In this document: in pieces, positions 8,311 through 17,357 of the stretch
Numbering within the stretch: the first letter of the stretch is position 1
Layout: each line of letters opens with the position of its first letter
Assembly (NCBI GenBank): GCA_027382625.1
Contig: JAJKFJ010024203.1
Coordinates: forward strand, 1 to 17,505
Reading direction: 5' to 3'
Source: Tetmemena sp. SeJ-2015
Lineage: Eukaryota > Ciliophora > Spirotrichea > Sporadotrichida > Oxytrichidae
Length of the DNA stretch: 17,505 nt
Translations under genes and position numbers: made by a program
Notes under the pieces: model-generated
Told to the model about the DNA's origin: nothing
The model's database searches: none
The model's input: the letters and a program-made list of their open reading frames with translations, nothing else

Positions 8311-8967
8311 TTCAAATCAATTACAGTGTAGAAAATATAAACTATAGTACAAATTCACACTCCAAAAAAATATTATTTTAGATTAAAGCATTTTGATTCC
8401 CTTTGGCTAAAATAATCTATCTAAATTTTATAATTAGTGTTAAAGTATTTAATATTCTGGTATTTTTAGTTAATCTTATATTTTAATTGATAATATTAAA
8501 GCAACTATTTTATATCTAGAGTTTCATTCACTTCATTCAAAATTCTTGAATTCATCAAATAAGGATTTCAATAATTGTCAATATTATTTTTTTCTTATGT
8601 ATATAAACAGCCAACAAGTAAACTTTGTTCCTAAATTTATTTAATTCCCTTTCTTAATAAGTAGAAGTATGCCAAGATTTGAATATAAATTTTAAAATAT
8701 AAAAAATAATCATTTCACAAATATCCTACATTGATAAACAAAATAATTAAAATAAAAATGTTTAGAAATAGTGCTCTTATTTTTAAATTAGCTTCGGAAA
8801 TATTTTTAAGCAGTAAATTCTTTCAATTTTTTTATGAAGTACAGAATCTTCGAGTAATAATAAAATTATATATTTGTTGGTAACTGATAATAGAGAAAAT
8901 ACTATAATCATTTAAATAAAACCGAACTTTGAAAATATTTGAGCAATAGTTGGGAGTAAACAAAAGA

Positions 8968-9218
8968 TTTGAAAGTTGAAGCCTAAACCAAGTTCCATTT
9001 GTAAATGGGACCTTGTAAAAAATGTATGTTAAGAGTAATTAATTGCTTACTCTTGAATATTAGTTAGTGAACTATAAGTTATTTGTTGCGAAGAGTTGAT
9101 CTTAAACTATAGGAAGAGAGAAATTTAGGCTATTGATAAAGTCTTACGAGAAATGTTATAATAGGGAGTTTACACCAGCATCAGAGTTCTAGTATTTGCC
9201 TTAAACCAAAACTCCAGA
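8968..9218 (-). CDS. Coding-like segment beside the (AT)n tract
   Basis: Preferred frame: SGVLVQGKYQNSDAGVNSLL, then DFINSLNFSLPIVQDQLFAT and VPFTNGTWFRLQLS. The closing TWFRLQLS resembles the 'W-h-h-v/l-a-l' strand of LamG domains. A second minus frame is also open over most of this stretch, so frame choice is uncertain. The segment starts within a few bases of the long AT repeat. Confidence 0.35.
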
Positions 9219-9221
9219 AAG

Positions 9222-9223
<2 letters not shown>

Positions 9224-9307
<84 letters not shown>
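9224..9307. repeat. (AT)42 dinucleotide tract
   Basis: Uninterrupted AT alternation of 84 bases. Self-complementary, likely length-variable, and a likely site of assembly or polymerase slippage. It separates two coding-like segments on the minus strand. Confidence 0.97.
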
Positions 9308-9310
<3 letters not shown>

Positions 9311-9799
9311 ACTTGCATAAATTAATAAATATCATTCAATTCAATAAACTATAATAGAGAGGATATTTATTTAATAGGTTTGTCAATAAAAAAAATACTG
9401 CTTATTTTGTTGACAATTTCCTTTTTCAAAAAGTAAGTCAAGATTATAATAATTTATAGAAAAAATATTTAACAAAAAATATGAAATTGAAATAAACAGA
9501 GAGGGCTATTTAAATTTATAGATGAATTTATCTGAATAAGTTAGGTTTTTTAATTTATATTACATCTAAAAATATAAATATTACGCGAATCAAATAATTG
9601 TGTTATATATGAATTCCTGTGAGAATATTATTGACTGATTTTTAGAATTAATCATGGACGTAATACTTCAGTCTATTAAAAATATATAATTATCTCTTAA
9701 TTAAGATTATCTAAAATTTAAATAAAGAAATCGTATTTTTATTTTTCAAAACCAAATTTAACAAAATATATTTAATATTTTTAAAATATATTAAATTGA

Positions 9800-9985
9800 A
9801 ATCTTTCCTTCCCAAGTTTTGCGTCGACATCTAAAGTATTGGACCAGTAAAAAAATAAAATGATATTTTATATAATTTGATCAGCTCCTGAGTCTACATA
9901 GTAGGATCTTATGATATTTTATCTTTAAATTTTTACTTCTAATTGCAAATTAAATTTATAAAGCAATAACTTCTCCGCTATCAAT
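9800..9985 (-). CDS. LamG-type segment (IIRSYYVDSGADQII)
   Basis: Reads EKLLLYKFNLQLEVKIQRQN, IIRSYYVDSGADQIIQNI, LFFYWSNTLDVDAKLGKERF. The YYVDSGADQII core aligns by eye with FYVKYDSGAANII at 5400-5437, suggesting the same position in a second copy of the domain. TAA/TAG are read as Gln; there is no TGA in this frame over the segment. It follows the domain-start segment at 10010-10300, from which it differs in frame. Confidence 0.45.
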
Positions 9986-10009
9986 TCAAATTAATAAAAT
10001 AAAAGGCTA

Positions 10010-10300
10010 ATTATAATTTGGATCAACGCATTTGTTGAACGTGGAGTTATAAACCTCGCTTGCATTAGTGCACCAAATGATATCTTTGCCTTAAATTTCA
10101 AAATTGAGAGGGCCTGGTTGTTATGAGTACTGTGGATTAAGGGAGTCATCTCTAAGCCACATGTTGTCTCTGTATGGCTTGAATTTCCAGTAGCCTATCA
10201 AATGGGGAGGGTACTGCCCAGTGAAGTCTACTTATGAATAGTATCTTATTTCTTAGAGATCTCTCCTAAACTACCATAAATAAATACCATATGCGCAACT
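10010..10300 (-). CDS. LamG (Laminin_G_3-like) domain start segment
   Basis: Starts after an acceptor-like TTTACTTGACAG (ending 10301) and reads SCAYGIYLWQFRRDLQEI, RYYSQVDFTGQYPPHLIGYW, KFKPYRDNMWLRDDSLNPQY, SQQPGPLNFEIQGKDIIWC and TNASEVYNSTFNKCVD. The sequence LIGYWKF followed some residues later by Asp-Asp-Ser is the typical opening of a Laminin_G_3/ConA-like domain. Trp codons are all TGG and there are six TAA/TAG read as Gln with no TGA over about 97 codons. Cys residues near both ends may pair. Two N-glycosylation sequons (NAS, NST). Extracellular, probably carbohydrate- or protein-binding. Confidence 0.65.
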
Positions 10301-10544
10301 CTGTCAAGTAAAACTACGCAATTAAATAAATTATATATTTAAATGCAGCTGAACTTCTCTAAATGAAAATCTTTTCATTGAATTAGAATGAACCAATAAA
10401 ATATCTATTAACTTAATGAATGGAACAAATGTCAATGAACTAAATGATTTTCTTTATACTTCATCTTGAATTTGGACAAAGAGATCCTTAGATTAACTGT
10501 CAAAACTCAACATTATATGATAAATATTAATTTATAACTCATGT

Positions 10545-10795
10545 GTATATTTTTCCAAGCAATTGTGGAATCTTTAGGGAGAGTTACTGCAAAAGTGAAA
10601 ACTGAGTTTTGAATATGGCTTGCATCGTAGAGATAATATTTATGAGTTTATATATTTATTTATTAGATTGACAGAAACTTAATTCCCTTGGGGTATTTTG
10701 ATTTAAAAGTTTTCTGACTCTTGAGGATTGCTGCCTGCGATAAGGCTGTCATCTCTTAAAATGATTATCACTCGAAAAAATATTTTGTCAGAAAA
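10545..10795 (-). CDS. Extracellular beta-rich segment(s)
   Basis: Starts after TTTCTTTAG and reads FSDKIFFRVIIILRDDSLIA, GSNPQESENFQIKIPQGNQV and SVNL. A second frame then reads YLYDASHIQNSVFTFAVTLP and KDSTIAWKN. A 16-bp offset between two ATATTTA copies at 10636-10642 and 10652-10658 would bring the two parts into one frame. It lies just 5' of the LamG start segment and may be the preceding linker. Confidence 0.5.
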
Positions 10796-11494
10796 CTAAA
10801 GAAATTATATTTTATAAAAAAGTTCAAATGAAGTTTCTAAAAGCAAATACTCCTATATTAATATACAGAGTTTGTCTCTAAAGATAATTAAATGTGATGA
10901 AAGGAAAATTGCTAAAAAAATTATTTAATAATTTTGTTATTTTGTTATGAATAAGTTGCTTGGTGAAATTAGTATCTTGACCCAAAACTCCACGCTAAGC
11001 GAGGTTAGTTAAAGAGGAAATACAGGCCTCAATACTATAGAAAGATTTTAACTGATTCATTTTTAGAAATGAGTTAAAAATAATAGTGTTTTTTAATTTA
11101 AAAAAATTGAAGCAAATTTAAAAATTAATGTGGATAGATCAATTCATTATGATGTCTAGCAGATTCTTTATAACAATCAATTATTAGCTTATAATACATG
11201 TAGCATACATATATAATATAAGAATAATTTATTTTTAAAATAGCAAATTTAAAATTTGTTTAGTTAGCCTTCTTCCTATATATATATATATAAAATGTTT
11301 TTCTGAAGGAATTTTCTAATATAGACTATATTAACATTTAAGAGTTAAAATATAGTACCAAAATCGGCTTGAAAAGATGCTAACATTAAATTAATTTTTA
11401 GTCCATAAGTTATCCTATCATTTAAATATTTTGTTTTCGGTAAGAGGAGCTAAGTTTATAAAATTTAGAGAGAATAAAGAAATTACAATAAGTC

Positions 11495-11605
11495 TTCGGC
11501 TAGTTTAGGTTGATACTTTATGTCTACTTAATGAGGTCAATAAGTAATCATTGGCAATGATGCCCTTGGCTTGACACATGTGGGCGGGAAATGGCAACTC
11601 AGTTT
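11495..11605 (-). CDS. Coding-like segment (ELPFPAHMCQAKG)
   Basis: GC-richer island reading TELPFPAHMCQAKGIIANDY then LLTSLSRHKVST. The ELPF start recalls ELPFVGNV at 2455-2625, but the rest does not follow that strand pattern. No TGA in the frame. Short and without a firm family match. Confidence 0.3.
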
Positions 11606-11834
11606 AAGCATTAACTATATTTAAATTAAGTTTTGCTGTTTATATTTAATTGAAATGATTTTCTTAAAATATAATGCTCAAAATTTCTGCCTAAATGACT
11701 TGAGAATCTTTTTTCCAATAGCTACTATTCAATACTATATCTGTGTCGCATTTAAATTGCATATATGAAAATAGTATTTGTTAGAGAGGACAATCCACTA
11801 AAAATATTAAATTATGAGTCGGTTATATTGTTGA

Positions 11835-12232
11835 TAACTTGAATAATTTAAAACTCCATGTCAGGATCAGTTTAGAATGTTATCCAGTTGTTACTTTAAT
11901 GGTTTCCCCACAGACTGTTATCAAACTATTCCTCAAATATATTTATAAATAGCCTTGACTAAAAATTAAATTTTTTTCCATCAATATTGTGAGTTTGGAT
12001 TATTGTACTCTAACTTGTAGTAAAACAGAGCAAAAGTAAATTTATATATTGGATTGAGATATCTTATTTATCTGAGGACTGAGTCAAATCGTGTCTTGAC
12101 ATTTCCTACTCTATACACAATTACTTAGCAATACTAGAATAATTACTCAAACATAACAGATTTGATCTCCTCACTCGATAAAGCAATCTGGTATAGGGTG
12201 AAATCCCTCAGCATGTTTACTTCTTAAATATA
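11835..12232 (-). CDS. LamG domain C-terminal segment (RDFTLYQIALSSEEI)
   Basis: The upstream part reads NMLRDFTLYQIALSSEEIKS followed by VMFEQLFQYCQVIVYRVG. The stretch RDFTLYQIALSSEEI matches the characteristic last strand and end of Laminin_G_3 domains (Asp-x-x-hydrophobic-Tyr-x-x-Ala-Leu-Ser-x-x-Glu-Ile). After a TGA the best frame is another, reading EEQFDNSLWGNHQSNNWITF then QTDPDMEF, where NNWITF is also LamG-like. This would be the end of the first LamG unit in reading order and part of the next. TAA/TAG are read as Gln. Confidence 0.5.
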
Positions 12233-12284
12233 GAATAATATATAACTTGAACTTATTTTCATATATAAGTTAGACAGCTAATGT

Positions 12285-13105
12285 TCATGCATTTGTGTAA
12301 GTTAATAAAATATAAGTTTATTAAATAATTAGTAAGTTTTATTTATTGGGTCCCCCCCTTTAGACTCTTAGCTTCTCATCGAAAATTCTTACAAAATCTA
12401 TAACTGTCTAATGCATGCTAGCTTTTTCCAGTTCCTATTTGATAAAATTTCCGCTGCTGTAATCTCCTGAATCTTCAGGTTTGATATTAAAAGTCTCAGG
12501 AATTTGAGGTTTTGTTTTTTCAAGATTTTCTTCAATTTTATTTTAAATTTTTAGATAAGTAGCTTAAAGCTGAGTAAATAGTTTAACTTTTTCATATAGA
12601 AGTATTTGTAGTGTTATCAAAGAAAACCAATTGCTAAGATATAAGTTAAAGAAGAGTTTACTCCATAAAACTTAAGTTGATTTAATTTAACAGATATAAA
12701 ATTTATACAAAACATCATCAAATTGTACATATATTTTGACTTTGTCAATTAGTTCCTAGAATATTAAGCTTTTATAAATTCTACGAATGATTTCACAGTA
12801 GCAGCATTTATATATGATAAACTAATAGAGAAAATAATTAAAATTAAATAATGTTCCTAATTTTGAGCATAAGAGCCATTTGTAGTTTGAAGTATTAAAA
12901 TAATTTTAATTGCATTCGATAGAGAAACTTTTATTTAATCTTTGAAATTTGGATGTAGCTACTCTATTCAAAGATTTTTCGAGCATTTAAGGATGAAGAA
13001 TTAAATCACATTCTAATTTAAAGAGATTGTTGTTCAATTTTAAGCAAGCAATCTTTGATTTTAACTGACACAATTTACAACTCTTCAATATTTATTTTAA
13101 CTCAC
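12285..13105 (-). CDS. Long open frame, coiled-coil-like C-terminal part
   Basis: With TAA/TAG as Gln one minus frame is open from just after a TGA at about 13106 to a TGA at 12285-12287, about 270 codons. The last third is convincing: LLYEKVKLFTQLQATYLKIQ, NKIEENLEKTKPQIPETF, NIKPEDSGDYSSGNFIKQEL, EKASMHQTVIDFVRIFDEKL. The first part is rich in Phe, Tyr, Cys and Ile, and for about 90 codons another frame is also open, so it may be chance or contain an intron. The Lys/Glu-rich region suggests a short coiled coil. No family recognised, and no ATG near the 5' end. Confidence 0.4.
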
Positions 13106-13109
13106 ATTT

Positions 13110-13720
13110 TCATTTAAGTTTTTACTTCAATAAACTATTTTATATATCTTAAAAATATTTTGATTTTAATTATTTATCAATATTTATTTTTAAAAGATAT
13201 AAATTTGTTTGCATAATATAATAATCTAATTGCATAATATAATAATCTAATATTAAAATTTTAGTTTATAATTAGGGTTAGAAAATGAATATATTTTTGT
13301 TAAGAGATATTTCAACTCTTATAAATTTTAATATAAAGTTAGTCAAATTAAAGTTATAATCCTTTTCATTAGGTTTAAAAACAAGTAATATTCTAACATT
13401 TCTTATTATAGCAAAAATAGTAAAATAATTTTAATTTAAAATTAATTTTATTTTAAAGTTATAGAGCAATGATTACATTTGAAGTACTCTATTAATATTA
13501 AGATAATAGTATTGATTTTTAAAAATTTCATAATTAATCTACTTTTAACGATGAGACGTTTGAAATTCTTAATAGAAAGCTTGACGGAGTAAGCTAATTT
13601 AGGTGGCTGTTTCATTTAATAATTTGAATAAAACAAGAGTAAATTATTTATTAATAAAGATTAAATTATTATTAGCTTAGATAATAAAACATGCCTGAAG
13701 CCAATAGAAGTTAAAGTAAA
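13110..13720. other. AT-rich spacer
   Basis: No coding segment I can support on either strand. It contains a 21-bp direct tandem repeat and separates the damaged tract at 13.7-17.5 kb from the LamG segments. It could be an intergenic region between two genes or a long intron/IES. Confidence 0.45.
13209..13250. repeat. 21-bp tandem duplication
   Basis: TTGCATAATATAATAATCTAA is present twice, head to tail, without mismatch. Non-coding context. Confidence 0.9.
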
Positions 13721-13721
13721 C

Positions 13722-13961
13722 TCACCCAAATTATAAAAAGTGAGCGAGATATAAAGAGAGGGCAAGCTCGAGAACACTGCTCCATAGTTGCGTAATACCC
13801 CTAAACCCGAGTGACTTTGAGGCGAAAATGAAAGTCAGAATGTTGATGGATGTGAAAAGATTAGACTTTATAATAGCTTAATCTACAATAGGAGTTAAAG
13901 TATCATTCATAGCATTAAATTTCATAGCAGATTTAGTTCTCTCTCTTAGAAGATTGTTGGA
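13722..13961 (-). CDS. Last coding-like block of the disrupted tract
   Basis: Reads SNNLLRERTKSAMKFNAMND, TLTPIVDQAIIKSNLFTSIN, ILTFIFASKSLGFRGITQLW and SSVLELALSLYLAH, with one TAA as Gln, then reaches a TGA that lies inside a consensus donor, GTGAGT (13725-13720). Ala/Leu/Ile-rich ends suggest a membrane-associated or helical part. It may continue after an intron or end here. Confidence 0.45.
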
Positions 13962-14059
13962 GTATTCTGATTAGCTGTTTAAGAAGAACAAAAAGTTGGA
14001 TTATTAGGGAGTTCATATATTGTTTATTCTTAAGTTTTCATTCTTGCTATCAAACTTCA

Positions 14060-14506
14060 GCTGATCATGTTGACAGGATATCAATTACATAGAGCCTTGA
14101 AATTCTGTTTTAGTGTAATAACTACTTTCTTCTAATTTTCAGTGTAAGGATATGTTTAGGAAGATTATCCAAAGCACTAATAGATAATATGGAAATTGTC
14201 TGTTCTTTTCTCAAAATCTTTGCCAATATCTGCAATTGATGGTGGCTTAGATGTTGATGAAATATTAGCTGAAGCACCAAACAAAGTGCAATTTGAAGAA
14301 TGAGTTTTAAACGTATCGTAGCAATTTTCTTTCTTAGTTCATCTAAAAACTAAGTACTCTTTGACTGAGAATCCAGTTGAACCAAGATATGCACTGTACT
14401 TAGAAAATAAATCATCTGAGACACATCCAGTTGATGCAACGCACTTAAACATTCTTGGGCCATCACATATGCCGAAAACGTAGACTAAACATTTCCTGTT
14501 CAAATT
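14060..14506 (-). CDS. Cys-containing extracellular block (VFGICDGPRMFKC)
   Basis: A single frame reads NRKCLVYVFGICDGPRMFKC, VASTGCVSDDLFSKYSAYLG, STGFSVKEYLVFR, a TGA at 14339-14341, then TKKENCYDTFKTHSSNCTLF, GASANISSTSKPPSIADIGK and DFEKRTDNFHIIYQCFGQSS, up to a second TGA at 14081-14083. Six or more Cys and NCT/NIS sequons point to an oxidised, glycosylated extracellular domain. Both sides of the first TGA are equally good in the same frame. No family recognised. Confidence 0.45.
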
Positions 14507-14539
14507 CTCATATAGACTAAGTTATAGACTACAGTAAAT

Positions 14540-14940
14540 TTTGCAAAGATAATCTATTTTTTTTCCCATTACAAGATAGATCCCTTGAGTTTAATCCACT
14601 GAAATCTAGAGTGAAGTCATTACGAACTAAAATGGAGATGCTTTCTTATTGTATATTAAAACTGAAGAGTATTTCTGTCCAGAGTGTATATTTGAGCCGC
14701 ATCATTATGGGAACCAAAAAGTGTTGGTACTATTGATTTTGTATTATCATACAGAGAGAGCTACGCTGATAAAACAATTGCTGAAGTCATTTCCAGTCAA
14801 TTCATTTTTCAAGGTAAAAGCTCCCTTTGCTATATTCACCCTTAGAACTACTACTTTAGATGCTTGCTACAAACTAAACATCGAAAACGCACCACGACAG
14901 GATTAGATACTGCTTTTTGAGCTATCGAAGTAGAGGTCAA
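14540..14940 (-). CDS. Coding-like block with two internal TGA codons
   Basis: The frame reads DLYFDSSKSSIQSCRGAFSM, KVVVLRVNIAKGAFTLKNEL, TGNDFSNCFISVALSV, TGA, QYKINSTNTFWFPQ, TGA, then CGSNIHSGQKYSSVLIYNKK and ASPFQFVMTSLQISVDQTQG. The beta-strand and Ser/Asn content resembles PKD/REJ-type extracellular repeats, without a decisive motif. An open frame on the opposite strand at 14649-14906 is less protein-like and I treat it as a shadow. Confidence 0.4.
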
Positions 14941-14999
14941 GTTATTATAGTTATAGATCTTGTTGTAGATGGGTGTATTTTTAGTTTTATCTAACAGCA

Positions 15000-15900
15000 A
15001 TTCTTACATAGAAAAGTACCCAGATTAAGTTTATATCGTTACAGTAAAAAATTTGCTACTTGAAATGGCTTCAATAGTAAAAATTTAGTTCAATTTTGGA
15101 TTTGTTTTATGCTTTGAGACATTATTTATTCGCACAAAAACTCCAATCTAATGCACGAGTTTCACAATATGCTCAAACTGAATGTTAGTGTAATGATTTT
15201 AAATTGCTATTAGCAAGTACCATCAACATAAGTTCAACTTTACTTAATATTTCTCCAATTTCCAAGGTGATCACGTTAGATCAATTACACGATACTCAAC
15301 CAAAACAAGACTCCTCGATAGTATTTTATAGCTAAGTATCCTCTCGTAGTGGAGGAACTTCCTTTTTTTTAAGAACAATTTTAAAGCACTGCCTGCTGTG
15401 AAAATATTCTCATCATCATCAAGATCAATATATTTCAAGACAAAATCGACATAAAACCTAAAACTATAGGGGTTTATGCTCTCTTGGTATGCTATAATAT
15501 TATGATTAGGTTTCGTAGGATCCTTTACATAGCAAGACACATGAGTGGTGCTAGTTAGAAAATTGATATTTTTAGAGCCTACTGTAGCATTAATTTTCAA
15601 AGTAAACAATGCATCAAAGGTGAAAGTCAATTTATCAGCCTCTGTGATGATATTAGTGGAAACTTTACTGGTGTAGGTATCAAAGGCTATCTTTGACACG
15701 GTACTTCCATTATCTCCTTAAACAGCAGTAAAGTTATATCCCTTTCCAGTGCAATAATTTACTGAAACACTTTGAATTCTAATCTGTCTGTTATTGGAAA
15801 TTCGACAAGTTAACTTGAAAATGTATCTCAAAGAGTGTGAGTAATTGAATAAGTTAAGGTGATTTACATTGTCGAGGGTAGATTAATGAGATAGAAGCAG
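15000..15900 (-). CDS. Extracellular block with long continuous frame
   Basis: From about 15850 to 15385 one frame is continuous: FKLTCRISNNRQIRIQSVSV, NYCTGKGYNFTAVQGDNGST, SKIAFDTYTSKVSTNIITEA, DKLTFTFDALFTLKINATVG, VSCYVKDPTKPNHNIIAYQE, FYVDFVLKYIDLDDDENIFT. It is open under the standard code too except for TAAs near the 5' end. Below 15385, near an A8 run, the best frame shifts, then reads KEVPPLREDTQLQNTIEESC and VITLEIGEILSKVELMLMV with four in-frame TGAs, ending with CETRALDWSFCANKQCLK. Beta-rich with a few Cys; no family recognised. Confidence 0.5.
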
Positions 15901-16375
15901 TAGTTTCAGAAGTAGGAGTGTATTTAGGGGTAGCCGAAGGAGTTAAGGCTCCTACAGACTGTGAACTGTAATCAGGGAATGGGGTTGCTGTGGTTCATAA
16001 TGCTTGTATCTCCAATTTTTAGAGTATTCTTTGTCTTGAAGAGAATAATTCTTCTTTTAAGAGTACTGCTTAAATAAGTAGAAATGCATCCTACTAAGAT
16101 CAATATTCCTTTCGAGTATCCAGCTCTTATCCTAAACAAATGCAACTCAGTGAAAGTCTTATTTTTATGAGTAAGAGAGTAGAATAAGTTTGACCTCCAT
16201 GGTCTAGCTAAAGTTTTTTATTTACAACTGTTTCAGAGAATACCACTTTAACCCTCAATATTTTGTCTAAAGGTTGTTATTTTATGTATATAGCAATACT
16301 TGTGATTGAAGCTGTAAAGAATTAGCCAATTCCCAGTGCCTGATTACACTTTATTATCAACATAGCGAAGTTATC
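15900..16375 (-). CDS. Block with Ser/Thr/Pro-rich linker
   Basis: One frame reads SDNFAMLIIKCNQALGIGQF, FTASITSIAIYIKQQPLDKI, LRVKVVFSETVVNKKLQLDH, GGQTYSTLLL, then passes two TGAs (KEY*SQQ and QAL*TTA) to reach TTATPFPDYSSQSVGALTPS, ATPKYTPTSETTAS. The last stretch is a mucin-like linker typical of cell-surface proteins, likely O-glycosylated in a secreted protein. The frame is the same across both TGAs. Confidence 0.45.
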
Positions 16376-16379
16376 ACTC

Positions 16380-16765
16380 GATCAACAGTCCTTTATAATA
16401 GAATTGGAGGAGATTTAGCCAGTTTGAACTGAATTCTCTGATTTTTAATCATAGTACATTGCCGTGTGCCAAATACTTTTTCATTATAATTGAGTTAAAT
16501 TCGCCCAAGAAATTGAGATGGTTAGTTAATTGGAAAGAACAACTCGCTTGAAATAGAGCCTTCTGACTCGCTCATTTTATATTTCGAGTATTTTTAAGTG
16601 CTCGCATCTGCATAGAAGTTCATCAATTACAAGAAATTTCCAACTTTCACAATGGAGTCAAGTGTATCATAGCCTAGTCTTGATGAAATGCAGTGAATAC
16701 GCTTGATCACAAAATTGAAAGGCTTGTGCTCACTTTGAAGAATGCGAGCTCTAGTATGATATACT
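16380..16765 (-). CDS. Block downstream of the REJ/PKD-like part
   Basis: Reads ARILQSEHKPFNFVIKRIHC, ISSRLGYDTLDSIVKVGNFL, DASTQKYSKYKMSESEGSIS, SELFFPINQPSQFLGRIQLN, YNEKVFGTRQCTMIKNQ, about 120 codons free of TGA. It follows the REJ/PKD-like block with a one-base-type frame change near 16765 and no insert. No family recognised. Confidence 0.45.
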
Positions 16766-17034
16766 GAATGCTCCAGTATTAGACTTGGTTGGAACATATA
16801 GCTCTGAAGTGAAATTATCTGCTCTAATAACTATCGTAGACAATAAATTTCCAGGTTTTAAAATCAGCGAACCCAAACTCAGCACTTTGGTCTGAGTCCC
16901 ATCAGAAGTTTTCAACTAACCTATTCTCAGTATTAGTATTAATGCCACTGCAGTCAGCTGTAGAAGCAAAACAGAGGTGACTGAAATAGCTTCGATAGAT
17001 ATTGTAGGGGCGATTCCCATCCAATTGATGTTTC
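16766..17034 (-). CDS. REJ/PKD-like extracellular domain
   Basis: Composite of frames: NINWMGIAPTISIEAISVTS, then in another frame CFASTADCSGINTNTENRLV, then TSDGTQTKVLSLGSLILKPG, NLLSTIVIRADNFTSELYVP and TKSNTGAFSISY. The order (Ala-Ser-x-Ala-Asp-Cys-Ser-Gly, Ser-Asp-Gly-Thr, Leu-x-Leu-x-x-Leu-Pro-Gly-type turn, Val-x-Val-type strand) is that of REJ/PKD-type repeats of polycystin and receptor-for-egg-jelly proteins. The family assignment is by eye. The first frame alone is open throughout, but its middle part is less protein-like than the alternative. Confidence 0.4.
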
Positions 17035-17098
17035 CTAAGAGATAATTTTATTCACAAATTGAAGTGCATTTTTAATTCTTTCTAAGAAATTAATTTAC
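17035..17098 (-). other. Probable 64-bp intron (GT-AG) or IES
   Basis: Minus strand GTAAATTAATTTC... to ...ATTATCTCTTAG, very AT-rich. Removal joins VEAYNFISIVDTQ to GNINWMGIAPTISIE, uniting two frames (64 is not a multiple of three). The edges also share AGG, so IES excision with an AGG pointer would give exactly the same product; sequence alone cannot separate the two. Confidence 0.5.
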
Positions 17099-17345
17099 CT
17101 TAAGTATCAACTATAGAGATAAAATTATACGCTTCCACCTAGGAGTCATTTTAAGCAGGAAACAAGAAGAAGCAACAGAGGATCTATCAACATATTCAGG
17201 CATGAGGTTCCTTTCTTCTGAAGTGACAACTACCCATTTATCCTTTAACATTTTATGCGCAAACTGTGTTTGTTCCTCCAATATTGTAAGAATCAGGGGT
17301 GAAGTCAAAATTGGAAAAATAAATTAAAGCACAGACACTTAAAGT
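17099..17345 (-). CDS. Surface-protein block upstream of the REJ/PKD-like part
   Basis: Two minus frames compete. One gives FDFTPDSYNIGGTNTVCAQ and, after two TGAs, FPAQNDSQVEAYNFISIVDT, which joins well across the 64-bp insert. The other has no TGA and includes LKDKWVVVTSEERNLMPEYV. I favour the first at both ends because of the junction and composition, which implies damage or an unplaced insert in the middle. Protein is Asn/Thr/Ser-rich; no family recognised. Confidence 0.35.
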
Positions 17346-17357
17346 CTTCTCCTATAT

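Noticed and set aside
9224..9307. Replication origin or telomere at the AT tract
   Set aside because: A simple dinucleotide run alone is not evidence for either; no G4T4 or G4T2-type telomeric repeats were found anywhere in the window.
12842..12910. ATG-started frame (MALMLKIRN...) as a small gene
   Set aside because: Short, low-complexity hydrophobic product in a region where all three minus frames are open; no motif or start context supports it.
14649..14906. Plus-strand open frame of 85 codons
   Set aside because: It overlaps a minus-strand frame with better extracellular-protein character, stands alone on the plus strand, and needs stop codons that are sense elsewhere in the window.
15271..15699. 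Minus-strand 142-codon frame as a complete gene
   Set aside because: It begins on GTG only because an upstream TAA was taken as stop. The same frame continues upstream as protein, so it is an internal block. Its last 40 residues after the A8 run are less convincing than an alternative frame.
17111..17308. Minus-strand 65-codon standard-code frame as a complete small gene
   Set aside because: Its apparent stop is TAG, which is sense here, and it starts on TTG. The frame simply continues across the 64-bp intron/IES; it is part of the larger tract, not a gene of its own.
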